Notes: generated from the letters alone by a model not told the origin. A stretch of DNA of 64,000 nt from Virgibacillus aidingensis (GCF_010994035.1 NZ_WIXN01000004.1:124001-188000); one strand, 5' to 3'. Shown: positions 53,337-62,594, counted from the first letter of the stretch. Numbers and translations are program-made.

Positions 53337-54083
53337 TTAGTTAATTAGAGTACGGGTTGCAAAAAACTTGTATTTATCCCCGCGGTAATAAGACTCCCTG
53401 TACTCAAGCGGTGTTTGATTTTCATATACCATCGAAGTAATTTTCAGTAAAGGAAACCCTTGATCTATGTTTAAATGATCGGCGACTTCGGCATTCGCTC
53501 CCATTGCTTCAAAAGTTTGTTCAAGGTGGGTTGGTGTTACTGAATCAATGTCATGATATATATCCAAAGTAGAAAAAGGGGTTTGCTTCATTTTAAATTC
53601 CTCTGCTATCTCCATGGCCGCTTTTCCTATTTTATCGGAAAAAAATGAATTGTAATATACGATTGGATAGTTATCTCCTGATCCTACAAGCTGCATATTA
53701 AAGATGATATCCATGACATTTGTATTCAAAAGCTTGGCAAGTTGAAAATCGCCTGATATTCTGTCTCTTTTAATAATCTCCGTAGAAGCCACGAGACCTA
53801 ATCTCTCCACAGTATTTTGAAAGTTGTTGATCGTATCCAGTTCCTGTTCCACTTTAGGGGTGGCTACAAATGTGCCTACCCCATGTATTTTGGAGACCAA
53901 TCCTTCTTTCTCAGCTAATGCAATTGCCTGGCGAACAGTAATTCTGCTTACACCGTAATGTGCTTCAAGCTCTTTCTCCGATGGAAGCTGGTCATTCGGT
54001 TTCAGCTCGTTATTCTGTATTTGTTCTTTTAATTTATCTTTTAATTGTTCATATAATGGTGTTTTTAACCCTCGTTTAATCAT
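53337..54083 (-). CDS. GntR-family transcriptional regulator (HutC/UTRA type)
   Basis: A 248-residue regulator: winged helix at residues 1-75 (PLYEQLKDKLKEQIQNNELK, DQLPSEKELEAHYGVSRITV, RQAIALAEKEGLV) and a UTRA ligand domain at about 95-240 (PIVYYNSFFSDK, LLKITSMVYENQTPLEYRE, SYYRGDKYKF). It lies between the AtuA-like operon and the divergent TRAP/C26 operon and probably represses both, releasing in response to a small metabolite. AGGAGGTACC precedes ATG 54083. Confidence 0.9.
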   Translation of the reverse strand: MIKRGLKTPLYEQLKDKLKEQIQNNELKPNDQLPSEKELEAHYGVSRITVRQAIALAEKEGLVSKIHGVGTFVATPKVEQELDTINNFQNTVERLGLVASTEIIKRDRISGDFQLAKLLNTNVMDIIFNMQLVGSGDNYPIVYYNSFFSDKIGKAAMEIAEEFKMKQTPFSTLDIYHDIDSVTPTHLEQTFEAMGANAEVADHLNIDQGFPLLKITSMVYENQTPLEYRESYYRGDKYKFFATRTLIN

Positions 54084-54131
54084 GAGAGGTACCTCCTAAT
54101 CAATAACGTATATATAATCAGTCTCATTATT

Positions 54132-54159
54132 ATTATAACCAAATAAGCTGCGTTTTCCA
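54132..54159 (-). promoter_or_regulatory. Promoter of the GntR gene
   Basis: TGGAAA (54154-54159, 4 of 6) and TATAAT (54132-54137) with a 16-base spacer on the minus strand. The -10 is part of a GTTATAAT, the same octamer seen at the AtuA-like and TRAP promoters. Confidence 0.45.
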
Positions 54160-54196
54160 TCTATTTATATTTTATTAAAAGTTTTTTCAAAATCCG

Positions 54197-54224
54197 TTGA
54201 CAATTTGTACTGTTTTGTTATAAT
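54197..54224 (+). promoter_or_regulatory. SigA-type promoter of the TRAP/C26 operon
   Basis: Perfect TTGACA (54197-54202) and perfect TATAAT (54219-54224) with a 16-base spacer. The -10 is embedded in GTTATAAT (54217-54224). A near-consensus promoter of this strength usually needs a repressor, in line with the adjacent GntR gene. Confidence 0.78.
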
Positions 54225-54280
54225 CTCTAATAAATTAATATAAACTCTTTTATAATGAGTGAATAATTTGGAGGTGTAAT

Positions 54281-55651
54281 ATGTTTGGAGTACCAATGCC
54301 GATTTTGTACTTGATAGCTTTACTTATTTTTGTGGCTGTTTTATTTATTTGGCTTAAACGGCCCATGTACGAAGTGATGACCTTGTCATTTTTGTTTATT
54401 GTGGTGATTACAGGATCATTTGATTTATTTTGGGAGGCGCTGATATACCCTTCTACAAGTTCTTTGTTCTACGCCATCTTTGCTTTTCTGGCAATCGCAG
54501 TATTATTTGATTCTACGAAAGTGATCAATAAGATTATCAATTTGATGTTGGCGGTTGTAGGGAAATTTAAAGGCGGGGCCGGGTATGTTGCCATGCTTTC
54601 AAGTACATTTATGGCCAGCTTATCAGGCACAGGCCCGGGTAATGTTGCAGCAACAGGGGTATTTACCATCCCTATGATGAAACGTTCTAACTTTCCTGCA
54701 CCGCTTGCTGCCAGCACTGAAATGTCTGCAAGTATGTTGGGAAATATTATCCCGCCATCAGGAATTGTGATTCTAACTTACGGTATTCTGATTGAACTTG
54801 TCCCTGACAGTATTTCTTTGAGCAGTTGGATGGTTTTAGCCTATGGTATCGGACTTTGGTTTTTACTGCAGCGGCTGGTTACATTATGGGTTTTATGCAA
54901 AGTATATAAAGTAAAACCAGTTCCAGTTGAAGAACTGCCAACGTTTCGGCCAAGCCTTAAAAAAGGGTGGACTGCTTTGTTTCTGCCTTTACTTATTTTT
55001 GTCCCATTATTTGCTGATGCCCAATTCGAAAACTTCTTTTTAGGGAGGATTGGCGAAGAGGGTACGGCTGCTTATTCAAATTCTGTATTAATGTTTACCC
55101 CGGCAATTGCCGGAGGATACGCCTTAATGATCGGCCGGAAAGCATTGCCGAATGCCAAAGTAAACTTGAAAAATTTACTGGATATTTTCAGCAATTCATT
55201 GTTAAAGGTAGTGCCTATTGGTGTTACAATTTATATGGCGTATGCATTATCTCAAATTTTTGTAGGTTTACAGATGGATACGGTCGTACGTGAATGGGTC
55301 TTATCCTTTGGCTTGAATTTAACCATGATTATTATTCTATTACCATTACTATTCATGGTGCTGGGAATGGTTTTGCCGGGATCCGCACAAATTGCTATTT
55401 TAGGTGGAGCAATGATCACTGTTTTTGCCACGCTTGGCGGGGACCCTGTTCTATTTGCTGCATTGCTGCCTGCCATGACCGGAGCACTTGAAGGAATGAC
55501 TCCTCCGTTGGCACTTGGCCTATATGTTGCCATGGGAATAGCAGGATCAGGTTTTCAGAAAACGGCAAAGTCGGCGATTATTTGGATAGCGACACATATA
55601 TTATTAACCATGATATTGTTAACAGGTCTCCTGCCTATTTTAGGGCTATAG
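54281..55651 (+). CDS. TRAP-type large permease (DctM-like domain)
   Basis: A 456-residue integral membrane protein with about 11-12 segments. DctM-like motifs: FAFLAIAVLFDSTKVINKII, GGAGYVAMLSSTFMASLSGT, GPGNVAATGVFTIPMMKRSN, AASTEMSASMLGNIIPPSG in the first half, and LGMVLPGSAQIAILGG and GMTPPLALGLYVAMG in the second. It belongs to the ion-transporter superfamily shared by TRAP large subunits and some carboxylate symporters. No DctP-type binding protein gene is adjacent and the following gene is too short for a standard DctQ. Likely imports a carboxylate-type compound for the enzymes encoded nearby. GGAGG is six bases before ATG 54281. Confidence 0.75.
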   Translation: MFGVPMPILYLIALLIFVAVLFIWLKRPMYEVMTLSFLFIVVITGSFDLFWEALIYPSTSSLFYAIFAFLAIAVLFDSTKVINKIINLMLAVVGKFKGGAGYVAMLSSTFMASLSGTGPGNVAATGVFTIPMMKRSNFPAPLAASTEMSASMLGNIIPPSGIVILTYGILIELVPDSISLSSWMVLAYGIGLWFLLQRLVTLWVLCKVYKVKPVPVEELPTFRPSLKKGWTALFLPLLIFVPLFADAQFENFFLGRIGEEGTAAYSNSVLMFTPAIAGGYALMIGRKALPNAKVNLKNLLDIFSNSLLKVVPIGVTIYMAYALSQIFVGLQMDTVVREWVLSFGLNLTMIIILLPLLFMVLGMVLPGSAQIAILGGAMITVFATLGGDPVLFAALLPAMTGALEGMTPPLALGLYVAMGIAGSGFQKTAKSAIIWIATHILLTMILLTGLLPILGL

Positions 55652-55667
55652 CGAAAGGTGTGAAAAA

Positions 55668-55979
55668 ATGAAAGTGCTTACAAATGTTACGGATAAATTG
55701 TATACCTGGATTACGTTGATTGCATTATCTCTTGGTTTGTTCGTTGCTTTATTATTTTTAACTGCGTTAATCATTGGCGGAACAACCGGAGAGAATTTAG
55801 CTGTTGTATCCGGAGATCTGATGACCTGGTCGATCCGGTTAGCAACTATTGCTGTACTGGCCGGCATCATTAATATTTATGTTAGTAAGCGGCACACATT
55901 GACGATGGATAAGGACCCGGATAATCAGGATGAGCTGGCAGAAGATGAAGAAGAGACCAAAAAGAATATTGTTTCCTAA
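55668..55979 (+). CDS. Small two-helix membrane protein, possible reduced TRAP small subunit
   Basis: A 103-residue protein with two clear membrane helices (WITLIALSLGLFVALLFLTA near 14-36 and LATIAVLAGIINIYV near 58-73) and a highly acidic C-terminal tail (DKDPDNQDELAEDEEETKK). It follows the TRAP-type large permease by 16 bases with an AAAGGTG site. Standard DctQ proteins have four helices and about 160 residues, so this is either a shortened partner or an accessory subunit. I do not recognise a named family. Confidence 0.6.
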   Translation: MKVLTNVTDKLYTWITLIALSLGLFVALLFLTALIIGGTTGENLAVVSGDLMTWSIRLATIAVLAGIINIYVSKRHTLTMDKDPDNQDELAEDEEETKKNIVS

Positions 55980-56060
55980 GATGCGGGCGAGAGAATTGCA
56001 ATCCTGGAGCTTATGGAACAGAATAAAATTTTATTCCTTTAAAGAGAGAGGGTAAAAGGA

Positions 56061-56780
56061 ATGCGTCAACCGATAATTGGTGTCAGTTGTAATTTTAAGC
56101 CACATGAAGGGGAGAATGGTACGTTTCAATTAGATAAATCATATACAGATATGGTTTATAAAAATGGGGCGATCCCGCAAATTATTCCTATATTGCCAGT
56201 GGAAGAAATTACATCTATGCTTCATTTATACGATGGCATATTACTAAGTGGCGGAGGCGGTTTGCTGCCACATATTGAACAAATGGATGTTTTACCGGGT
56301 TTGCGGGAACAAAATCCGGACAGGTATGATTTTGAAAGCGAAATCATTAACTATGCTTTGAAAATGGGTACCCCATTGCTGGGAATTTGCAGGGGGTATC
56401 AGATGATCAATGAACTGATGGGCGGGTCCCTTGAAAACCTGCCGGGTAAAGCTCATCTCCAGAAGGAAGCCGGAGCACAGCCTTCACACAGGATATTTGT
56501 TGAACGTGAAACGATTTTATATCAGGCTATACAAAGTGAAGAAGCGGAAGTAAATAGTTTCCACAGTCAGGCCATTGATCAAGTGGGCAATGGCCTAAAA
56601 ATAACCTCTTACTCGAAAGATAAAGTGATTGAAAGTATGGAAGGGACCACTTCACAGTTTATATTGGGGCTTCAGTTTCATCCGGAATTTATGGTGGAAA
56701 GTGAAAAAATGAATCATATTTACAGAAGCTTTATTAGGGCGGCTGAGGAATTTAAAGATAGAGGTTCCGAACATGACTGA
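56061..56780 (+). CDS. Class I glutamine-amidotransferase-like gamma-glutamyl hydrolase (peptidase C26, PuuD-like)
   Basis: A 239-residue cytoplasmic enzyme: IIGVSCNF start, LYDGILLSGGGGLLP, the nucleophile motif PLLGICRGYQM (Cys110), VNSFHSQAID and the catalytic His in LGLQFHPEF. PuuD-type enzymes hydrolyse gamma-glutamyl amide bonds such as gamma-glutamyl-GABA. In this cluster the substrate may be a gamma-glutamyl conjugate imported by the permease. It ends the plus-strand operon and is followed by a strong hairpin. A gap of about 80 bases separates it from the small membrane protein gene; ATG 56061 has GAGAGGG and AAAGG upstream. Confidence 0.88.
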   Translation: MRQPIIGVSCNFKPHEGENGTFQLDKSYTDMVYKNGAIPQIIPILPVEEITSMLHLYDGILLSGGGGLLPHIEQMDVLPGLREQNPDRYDFESEIINYALKMGTPLLGICRGYQMINELMGGSLENLPGKAHLQKEAGAQPSHRIFVERETILYQAIQSEEAEVNSFHSQAIDQVGNGLKITSYSKDKVIESMEGTTSQFILGLQFHPEFMVESEKMNHIYRSFIRAAEEFKDRGSEHD

Positions 56781-56785
56781 TGAGC

Positions 56786-56820
56786 AACATCATTCCCCCC
56801 TGGTACCGGGGGATGATGTT
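56786..56820 (+). terminator. Terminator after the PuuD-like gene
   Basis: AACATCAT-T-CCCCC (56786-56799) pairs with GGGGG-ATGATGTT (to 56820), a 13-bp stem with a one-base bulge. The T content after it is modest (TGATAGTCCCC), so termination may be partial. Confidence 0.65.
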
Positions 56821-56963
56821 TGATAGTCCCCATTTATTCCTCAAATTACCGTATCCGGCTTCGAACTTGTCCGACGCAGCTGATACGTACTTTGCGAAAT
56901 TGAGGAGCCTCTTAATTTCCATGGATATATCCTAATTCCTCCGGAAGTATATTCTACTGCCTC

Positions 56964-58700
56964 CTACTTAACTATTTTTAAATCTAATTCTTTACTTTCC
57001 CGAGTAATTTTATTTTTAAAATAACCTTTAAGAAACTCTTCACCTTTTCGTGAAATTGTGGTACCCGCTCTCCCCTGTCTTACGATCGTTAAATCCAATT
57101 CCTGAAGTACTTCTAAACGCATACGTAATTGCTGCTCAGATAGACTTAATCCTTTTTTCTCCAGATGCTTCTTCAATGCTTTTCTACCATAAGAATTATA
57201 TACTTTTTTCCCTTCATAAAAAGTGTTTAATATTTCTATACTTTCGTCCAAAAACCCATGCTCTTCAATTTTAGAGATAATTTTAGTATGTATTTCAATA
57301 TCATTAAACTTTTTCTCATTAGCCTTTGACCGAAGATAAAATGGCAGAGAATCCATCCCAATAGGGGCTTCTTCTAGGAAAGCTAAATAGGTAATAACAT
57401 TATAAAGTTCTTTCACATTCCTTTCCCAGTCGTGGGACTTTAAATAGTCAATAACTTCATTGGTGAAAAGAATATCCGATCGATTAATCCTTTGTTTTAT
57501 ATTATCAATTAACGATGAAAAATCTTCCAACCTTTCAGCTAAAGCAGGAACTTCCAATGAGTATTTCGTAAGTAAACGATAAAGATCACTGCATATTAAA
57601 CCTTTTTCTAATTCTCTACTATTCTTAGAGCTTGTAGTTATCACCCGGGATTGAAGCGGTATAACCTCGCTACTAGCCAAACGGGAAAATTCCCCTGTCT
57701 TAAGAACTTGATACAACCTTTTTTGCAGAGATAAGGGCAGATCCCAAACATCTTTTATACAAACTGTGCCATACTTGGCAAGTTCAAATAGTCCATATGA
57801 TATTTCCTCGTCGATTTCTGATCCGAATAACTCTTTCTCCACATGATCAAAAGGTTTTGAAACACAGCTTGTTGAAATAAACGGTAGTTCAGCTAAATTA
57901 GAATAATTATGAATTGCTTGTGCAAACATACTTTTTCCAGTACCTGTTTCTCCATCTATATGAATATGAGAGATAGTTTCATTCCTTGAATATTTTTTAG
58001 CTAGTGCAACTGCATCCTTCATAGGGTTACTCACAGCGATAATATCCTCAAAGTGATATTGCGCAACATTTCGGATATCTTTGTTATTATTTGTTTGCGT
58101 AACACCATTTCCGGATAAAGAAACACAAGCTTTAAAATAACGCTTAATAATTTGTGTCCTCTGATAGTTAATTTCCAGCAGATCTATTATTTCTTCAAAT
58201 GTGCTAATGCTTAACAACCTATACCCTATATCAATCACATTCGATAAACTTTTAGGCAGAAGATGTTGCTCACCAGGTGTAACAATATAGTCAACTGTGT
58301 TTGAGATAGTCTCTTCTGGTACATAAGCTTGATAATTATGTTCGAAGACAATTTCCTTTAGGGATTGAACTGTTTCCTCTGTATTACTTTTGTTATCATT
58401 CACCACCAAAATTTGTTGACCTGGTGGGAGATTTAATAATTTTTTTGTATTGGTATAGTTTATATCACGTTTCGCAATAACAATTGGACAATTTTCAGGT
58501 ATTAGCTGGGTTACTAACCCCTTGATCTGACTGTTTGAAATAACAACAATATCTTCATTTGTAACCGTATTTTTTTGAAGATCCTTTACTGTTATTGAAT
58601 TAATAATTATTTTATCTCCAAGTATTTCTTTCACTTGCTTTGTAATTATATCTAAATACCTTTCTTGAATTGCAATTATGTTTACCTTTCTAAGTTCCAT
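56964..58700 (-). CDS. Sigma-54-activator-like AAA+ regulator lacking GAFTGA, with winged-helix-like C terminus
   Basis: About 578 residues. The N-terminal 200 residues resemble a PrpR/receiver-like sensor (IVVISNSQIKGLV, CPIVIAKRDINYTNTKKLL). An AAA+ domain at about 215-440 has Walker A GETGTGKS (Lys256), a degenerate Walker B (TVCIKDVWDLP instead of xLFLDE), and DLYRLLTKYSLEVPALAERL as in enhancer-binding proteins. The GAFTGA loop that contacts sigma-54 is absent: after ELFGSE comes IDEEISYGLFELA. The C terminus (LSEQQLRMRLEVLQELDLTI, VRQGRAGTTISRKGEEFLKG) looks like a winged helix rather than a Fis helix. ATG 58700 with GGAG is preferred to TTG 58715. It follows the dipeptide transporter operon and may control it. 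Confidence 0.72.
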   Translation of the reverse strand: MELRKVNIIAIQERYLDIITKQVKEILGDKIIINSITVKDLQKNTVTNEDIVVISNSQIKGLVTQLIPENCPIVIAKRDINYTNTKKLLNLPPGQQILVVNDNKSNTEETVQSLKEIVFEHNYQAYVPEETISNTVDYIVTPGEQHLLPKSLSNVIDIGYRLLSISTFEEIIDLLEINYQRTQIIKRYFKACVSLSGNGVTQTNNNKDIRNVAQYHFEDIIAVSNPMKDAVALAKKYSRNETISHIHIDGETGTGKSMFAQAIHNYSNLAELPFISTSCVSKPFDHVEKELFGSEIDEEISYGLFELAKYGTVCIKDVWDLPLSLQKRLYQVLKTGEFSRLASSEVIPLQSRVITTSSKNSRELEKGLICSDLYRLLTKYSLEVPALAERLEDFSSLIDNIKQRINRSDILFTNEVIDYLKSHDWERNVKELYNVITYLAFLEEAPIGMDSLPFYLRSKANEKKFNDIEIHTKIISKIEEHGFLDESIEILNTFYEGKKVYNSYGRKALKKHLEKKGLSLSEQQLRMRLEVLQELDLTIVRQGRAGTTISRKGEEFLKGYFKNKITRESKELDLKIVK

Positions 58701-58738
58701 TTCTTTCAGCTCCAATCTAAAGCTGTATATTTATTTTA

Positions 58739-59704
58739 TTAAACGAGATGACAGGATACATAATGTCCATCACTGGTTTCACGTAACTTCGGAACCTCCT
58801 TTTTACAAACTTCAGTTGCTAAAGGACATCGCGTATGAAAAGTACATCCACTCGGTGGACTAGCTGGACTAGGAATATCACCTTTCAAAATAATTCGCTC
58901 CCGTTTCAACTTAGGATCCGGAATAGGAACAGCTGATAATAATGATTTGGTATAAGGGTGTTGTGGGTCTTTATATAAAGTTTTTTTATCTGCTATTTCA
59001 ACTATTTTCCCTAAATACATAACACCTACCCGATCACTAATATGTTCCACTACACTTAAATCATGAGCTATAAACAGATACGTTAGATCAAATGAATTTT
59101 GAAGGTCTTTTAATAAATTCAAAATCTGTGATTGAATGGAAACATCTAGGGCTGAAACTGGCTCATCCGCAATAATCAACTTAGGGCTCACTGCTAATGC
59201 CCGGGCAATACCGATTCGTTGGCGTTGCCCCCCACTAAATTGATGCGGGTAACGATCTGCATGATAAGCATTTAAACCTACAACTTCCAGAAGTTCTTTA
59301 ACCCGTTTCATTCGCTCTTTTGGTTCGAAGCCATGAACAATTAATGGTTCATTAATAATATCTTTTACCATCATTCTAGGATTCAATGATGCATAAGGAT
59401 CTTGGAAAATCATTTGAAAATCTCTTCGAGCCTTACGAATTTCATTATCACTTAGGGTGGTAATTTCATTACCTTCGAAATATATTTGACCCTCCGTAGC
59501 ATCTAGTAAACTCATGATAAGACGACCAGTAGTAGATTTTCCACAGCCGCTCTCCCCTACAAGACCGAGCGTCTCCCCTTTATGAATCGTAAAAGATACA
59601 TCATCAACTGCCTTAACATAGGATTTCTTCAATCCAAGTATTCCTTTTTTAACTGGAAAGTATTTTTTTATATTCTTTACTTCAACTAGTGGTGTTGCTG
59701 TCAT
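58739..59704 (-). CDS. Peptide ABC transporter ATPase, DppF/OppF type
   Basis: A 321-residue ATPase with Walker [11 protein letters not shown]-loop IFQDPYASLNPRM, signature FSGGQRQR, Walker B LIIADEPVSALDVS and H-loop FIAHDLSVV, then [17 protein letters not shown] 59704 (MTATPLVEVKN) has GGAGG about eight bases upstream, inside the end of the DppD gene; the ATG at 59749 would start within DppD. It is the last transporter gene. It resembles the OppF of the first peptide operon but is clearly a separate, diverged copy. Confidence 0.93.
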   Translation of the reverse strand: MTATPLVEVKNIKKYFPVKKGILGLKKSYVKAVDDVSFTIHKGETLGLVGESGCGKSTTGRLIMSLLDATEGQIYFEGNEITTLSDNEIRKARRDFQMIFQDPYASLNPRMMVKDIINEPLIVHGFEPKERMKRVKELLEVVGLNAYHADRYPHQFSGGQRQRIGIARALAVSPKLIIADEPVSALDVSIQSQILNLLKDLQNSFDLTYLFIAHDLSVVEHISDRVGVMYLGKIVEIADKKTLYKDPQHPYTKSLLSAVPIPDPKLKRERIILKGDIPSPASPPSGCTFHTRCPLATEVCKKEVPKLRETSDGHYVSCHLV

Positions 59705-59706
59705 AC

Positions 59707-60699
59707 CTACACCTCCAAGGCTTTTTCTTGGTCTTGATATAGCCAACATCTACATTTGTGGTTATCATCAATCTCTAATAAATTAGGATCACTTTTCCGG
59801 CAAATATCCATAGCGAAGTCACAACGCGCAGCAAACTTGCATCCCTCTGGCATATTTGTTGGCGTAGGTACAGTACCAGGGATAGATTCTAATTTTTCAA
59901 CATCTTGCCCTAACTTAGGTACAGAACCAATAAGTCCCTTTGTATATGGATGTTGCGGATTCTCAAATAATGTATTTACATCTGTCTCTTCTACAACTTT
60001 TCCTGCATACATAACGACTACACGATCACACATCTCAGCCACAACTCCAAGATCATGAGTAATAAGCATAATTGCTGTATCACTTTCATTACGAAGATTT
60101 CGCATAAGATCAAGAATTTGCGCTTGTATGGTTACATCTAAGGCGGTAGTTGGTTCATCAGCTATTAAAAGTTTCGGATTACAGGCCATCGCCATTGCTA
60201 TCATAACACGTTGACGCATACCACCGGATAATTGATAAGGAAACTCCTTGATTAGTTCCTCAGCACGTGGGAGCCCTACTATTTTCAACATTTTAATCGC
60301 ATGATCGCGAGCTTGCTTTTTATCATATTTTAGATGTAATCTTATTGTTTCTTCCAGCTGTTTTCCAATTTTATAAACTGGATTCAAAGACGTCATGGGT
60401 TCCTGGAAGATCATAGCAATTTCATTACCACGAATTTGGCGCATTTCTTTCTCACTTAAATCTAATAAACTATTTTCCTCAAACTTAATTGAACCTCCTA
60501 CGATTTCACCCGGAGTGTCATGTAAAAGTCGCATGACAGACAGGGAGGTTACACTTTTTCCGCAACCCGACTCACCAACAATACCAACTGTCTCTCCTTT
60601 GTTAACAGTAATTGTTACGCCATCAACAGCCCTCACAAAGCCGTTATCGCTTCGAAAATACGTTTTCAAGTCTGTTATTTCCAACATTTTTTCAGTCAT
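59707..60699 (-). CDS. Peptide ABC transporter ATPase, DppD/OppD type
   Basis: A 330-residue ATPase: Walker [11 protein letters not shown]-loop [13 protein letters not shown], signature LSGGMRQR, Walker [16 protein letters not shown]-loop LITHDLGVV, and a C-terminal [14 protein letters not shown] motif that may hold an iron-sulfur cluster in some homologues. Its stop lies two bases before the DppF start, so translation is coupled. AAGGAAGGAG precedes ATG 60699. Confidence 0.93.
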   Translation of the reverse strand: MTEKMLEITDLKTYFRSDNGFVRAVDGVTITVNKGETVGIVGESGCGKSVTSLSVMRLLHDTPGEIVGGSIKFEENSLLDLSEKEMRQIRGNEIAMIFQEPMTSLNPVYKIGKQLEETIRLHLKYDKKQARDHAIKMLKIVGLPRAEELIKEFPYQLSGGMRQRVMIAMAMACNPKLLIADEPTTALDVTIQAQILDLMRNLRNESDTAIMLITHDLGVVAEMCDRVVVMYAGKVVEETDVNTLFENPQHPYTKGLIGSVPKLGQDVEKLESIPGTVPTPTNMPEGCKFAARCDFAMDICRKSDPNLLEIDDNHKCRCWLYQDQEKALEV

Positions 60700-60724
60700 A
60701 TGAAGATCTCCTTCCTTTTAAAAA

Positions 60725-61627
60725 TTAATCCTTTATTTTTGGATCAAGCGTATCTCTTAATCCATCTCCAAAAAGATTAAAAGCTAATACCGTTAAAAAA
60801 ATTGCAAGACCTGGATAAAAAGTAAGGTGAGGAGCTGTACTTAGATAATCCCTTCCACCACTTAGCATTGCTCCCCATTCCGGGGTGGGTGGTTGTGCCC
60901 CTAAACCAAGAAAACTTAAGCTAGCCGCTGTTAATATTGCCGTACCAATTCTCATCGTGAAATTAACGATAATACTTGAAATTGTCCCTGGGAAAATATG
61001 CTTCCAAATAATTCGTCTATTTTTTGCGCCGATTGATTTTGTTGCCTCCACATAAACAGTTGATTTAATTGAAAGAGCACTACTTCGTACAATCCTAGCA
61101 AAATTTGGGATACTAAAAATAGAAATTGCAATGACAACATTTACAAGACTAGGCCCCAAAATCGCGATAATACCAATAGCTAGTAATATCCCTGGAAAGG
61201 CAAATAACACATCACAAATTCGCATGATTATACTATCCACCCACTTACCATAAAATGCACTAATTAGCCCAAGAATTGTACCTATTAAGGCTCCTAGTAA
61301 TACCGATATCGTGCCTACGGACAGAGAAATCCTTGTTCCTTCTAATATTCTACTAAAAATATCTCTTCCATAATTATCTGTCCCTGCTAAATGTTCTAAT
61401 GAAGGTCCTTGCAGTACATTTGCATAATCGGGCTCGTCTGATGAATATGGTGTAATAACCGGCCCTATAATCGCAATGATTACTAAAATAAGTATGAATA
61501 CCCCTGCCACTAATGCAAGACGTTGCTTCTTAAACTTTCTCCAAAAATCCTTAACTGGTGAACTTTTCTCTACATTTTGATCTAGCGCCATTTCAGTTGC
61601 TAGACCTGACGTTTCTGGATTAGCCAT
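60725..61627 (-). CDS. Peptide ABC transporter permease, DppC type
   Basis: A 300-residue permease: FKKQRLALVAGVFILILVII (first segment), EHLAGTDNYGRDIFSRILEG, the coupling region YVEATKSIGAKNRRII and FLGLGAQPPTPEWGAMLSGG. It pairs with the DppB-like subunit encoded 20 bases upstream. The GTDNYGRDIFSR variant of the DppC signature is typical of dipeptide and glutathione-type systems; the substrate cannot be fixed. Confidence 0.92.
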   Translation of the reverse strand: MANPETSGLATEMALDQNVEKSSPVKDFWRKFKKQRLALVAGVFILILVIIAIIGPVITPYSSDEPDYANVLQGPSLEHLAGTDNYGRDIFSRILEGTRISLSVGTISVLLGALIGTILGLISAFYGKWVDSIIMRICDVLFAFPGILLAIGIIAILGPSLVNVVIAISIFSIPNFARIVRSSALSIKSTVYVEATKSIGAKNRRIIWKHIFPGTISSIIVNFTMRIGTAILTAASLSFLGLGAQPPTPEWGAMLSGGRDYLSTAPHLTFYPGLAIFLTVLAFNLFGDGLRDTLDPKIKD

Positions 61628-61647
61628 TGTATAACACCCACCTCTAC

Positions 61648-62568
61648 TTAGTCATATCGAATTTGCGGATTAAGAAATCCATAGATTAAATCCACGATTA
61701 GATTAATTAAGATAAATTGTAGAGCAAATAAAAGCATTTCGGCTTGAATTACTGGATAATCACGAAATGCTACTGAATCAATCAACAATCTTCCAAGACC
61801 AGGCCAGTTAAATACTGTTTCAATAACAACAGAGCCTCCTAATAGAAAACCGAATTGTAATCCTGTCATGGTAACTACTGGGATCATTGCATTTTTTAAT
61901 CCATGGCCCCAAACAACCTTATTTTCTTTTAAGCCCTTTGCTCTACCCGTTCGAATATAGTCATCTTTTAAAATATCCATCATAGATGAGCGCGAGAATC
62001 TAGCTATTACTGCAGCAACTCCAGAACCTAATGTAATTGATGGAAGAATATAACTTTTCCATGAATCCAAACCTCCTGTTGGTAGCCAGCCAAGTTGAAC
62101 GGCAAATAATTGAATAAGTAATAATCCCATCCAGAACGAAGGTATTGAAATACCCGAAACGGCTCCAAACATTCCTAAGTAATCTTGCCACTTATTTCGC
62201 TTTGTAGAAGATATAACTCCGATCAATAAACCAACAATGACTGCCCATACCATACTCCAGAACGTTAACCAAAAGGTTGGCATAAAACGTATTGCGATCT
62301 CGTCAAAAACAGGTCTGCTTGTCTTTAATGAAATTCCGAGATCCCCTTGAAAAATACCTGAAATAAAAGAGAAATATTGTATATGTATAGGTTGATCCAA
62401 GCCTAATTCTTTACGTACATTCTCAACATCCTGAATCGTAGCATCTTGACCAGCAACCAGTCTTGCCGGGTCACCTGGAATAAGATGGACAAACAAAAAA
62501 ATAAATATCGAGACTAGAAATAAAATTGGAATAACCCCGATCAACCTTTTAATAATATACTTTAGCAT
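61648..62568 (-). CDS. Peptide ABC transporter permease, DppB type
   Basis: A 306-residue permease: [59 protein letters not shown], the coupling region [16 protein letters not shown] and [15 protein letters not shown]. It forms the channel with DppC. AAGGGGTG precedes ATG 62568. A hairpin separates it from the binding-protein gene upstream. Confidence 0.92.
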   Translation of the reverse strand: MLKYIIKRLIGVIPILFLVSIFIFLFVHLIPGDPARLVAGQDATIQDVENVRKELGLDQPIHIQYFSFISGIFQGDLGISLKTSRPVFDEIAIRFMPTFWLTFWSMVWAVIVGLLIGVISSTKRNKWQDYLGMFGAVSGISIPSFWMGLLLIQLFAVQLGWLPTGGLDSWKSYILPSITLGSGVAAVIARFSRSSMMDILKDDYIRTGRAKGLKENKVVWGHGLKNAMIPVVTMTGLQFGFLLGGSVVIETVFNWPGLGRLLIDSVAFRDYPVIQAEMLLFALQFILINLIVDLIYGFLNPQIRYD

Positions 62569-62594
62569 GAATACACCCCTTGCTAAAAATGCTA

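Noticed and set aside
54281-55979. GntP or CitM type single-gene symporter instead of TRAP-type permease
   Set aside because: Not fully excluded, but the DctM-like motifs (GPGNVAATGVFTIPMM, PPSG, GMTPPLALG) and the following small membrane protein favour TRAP-type.
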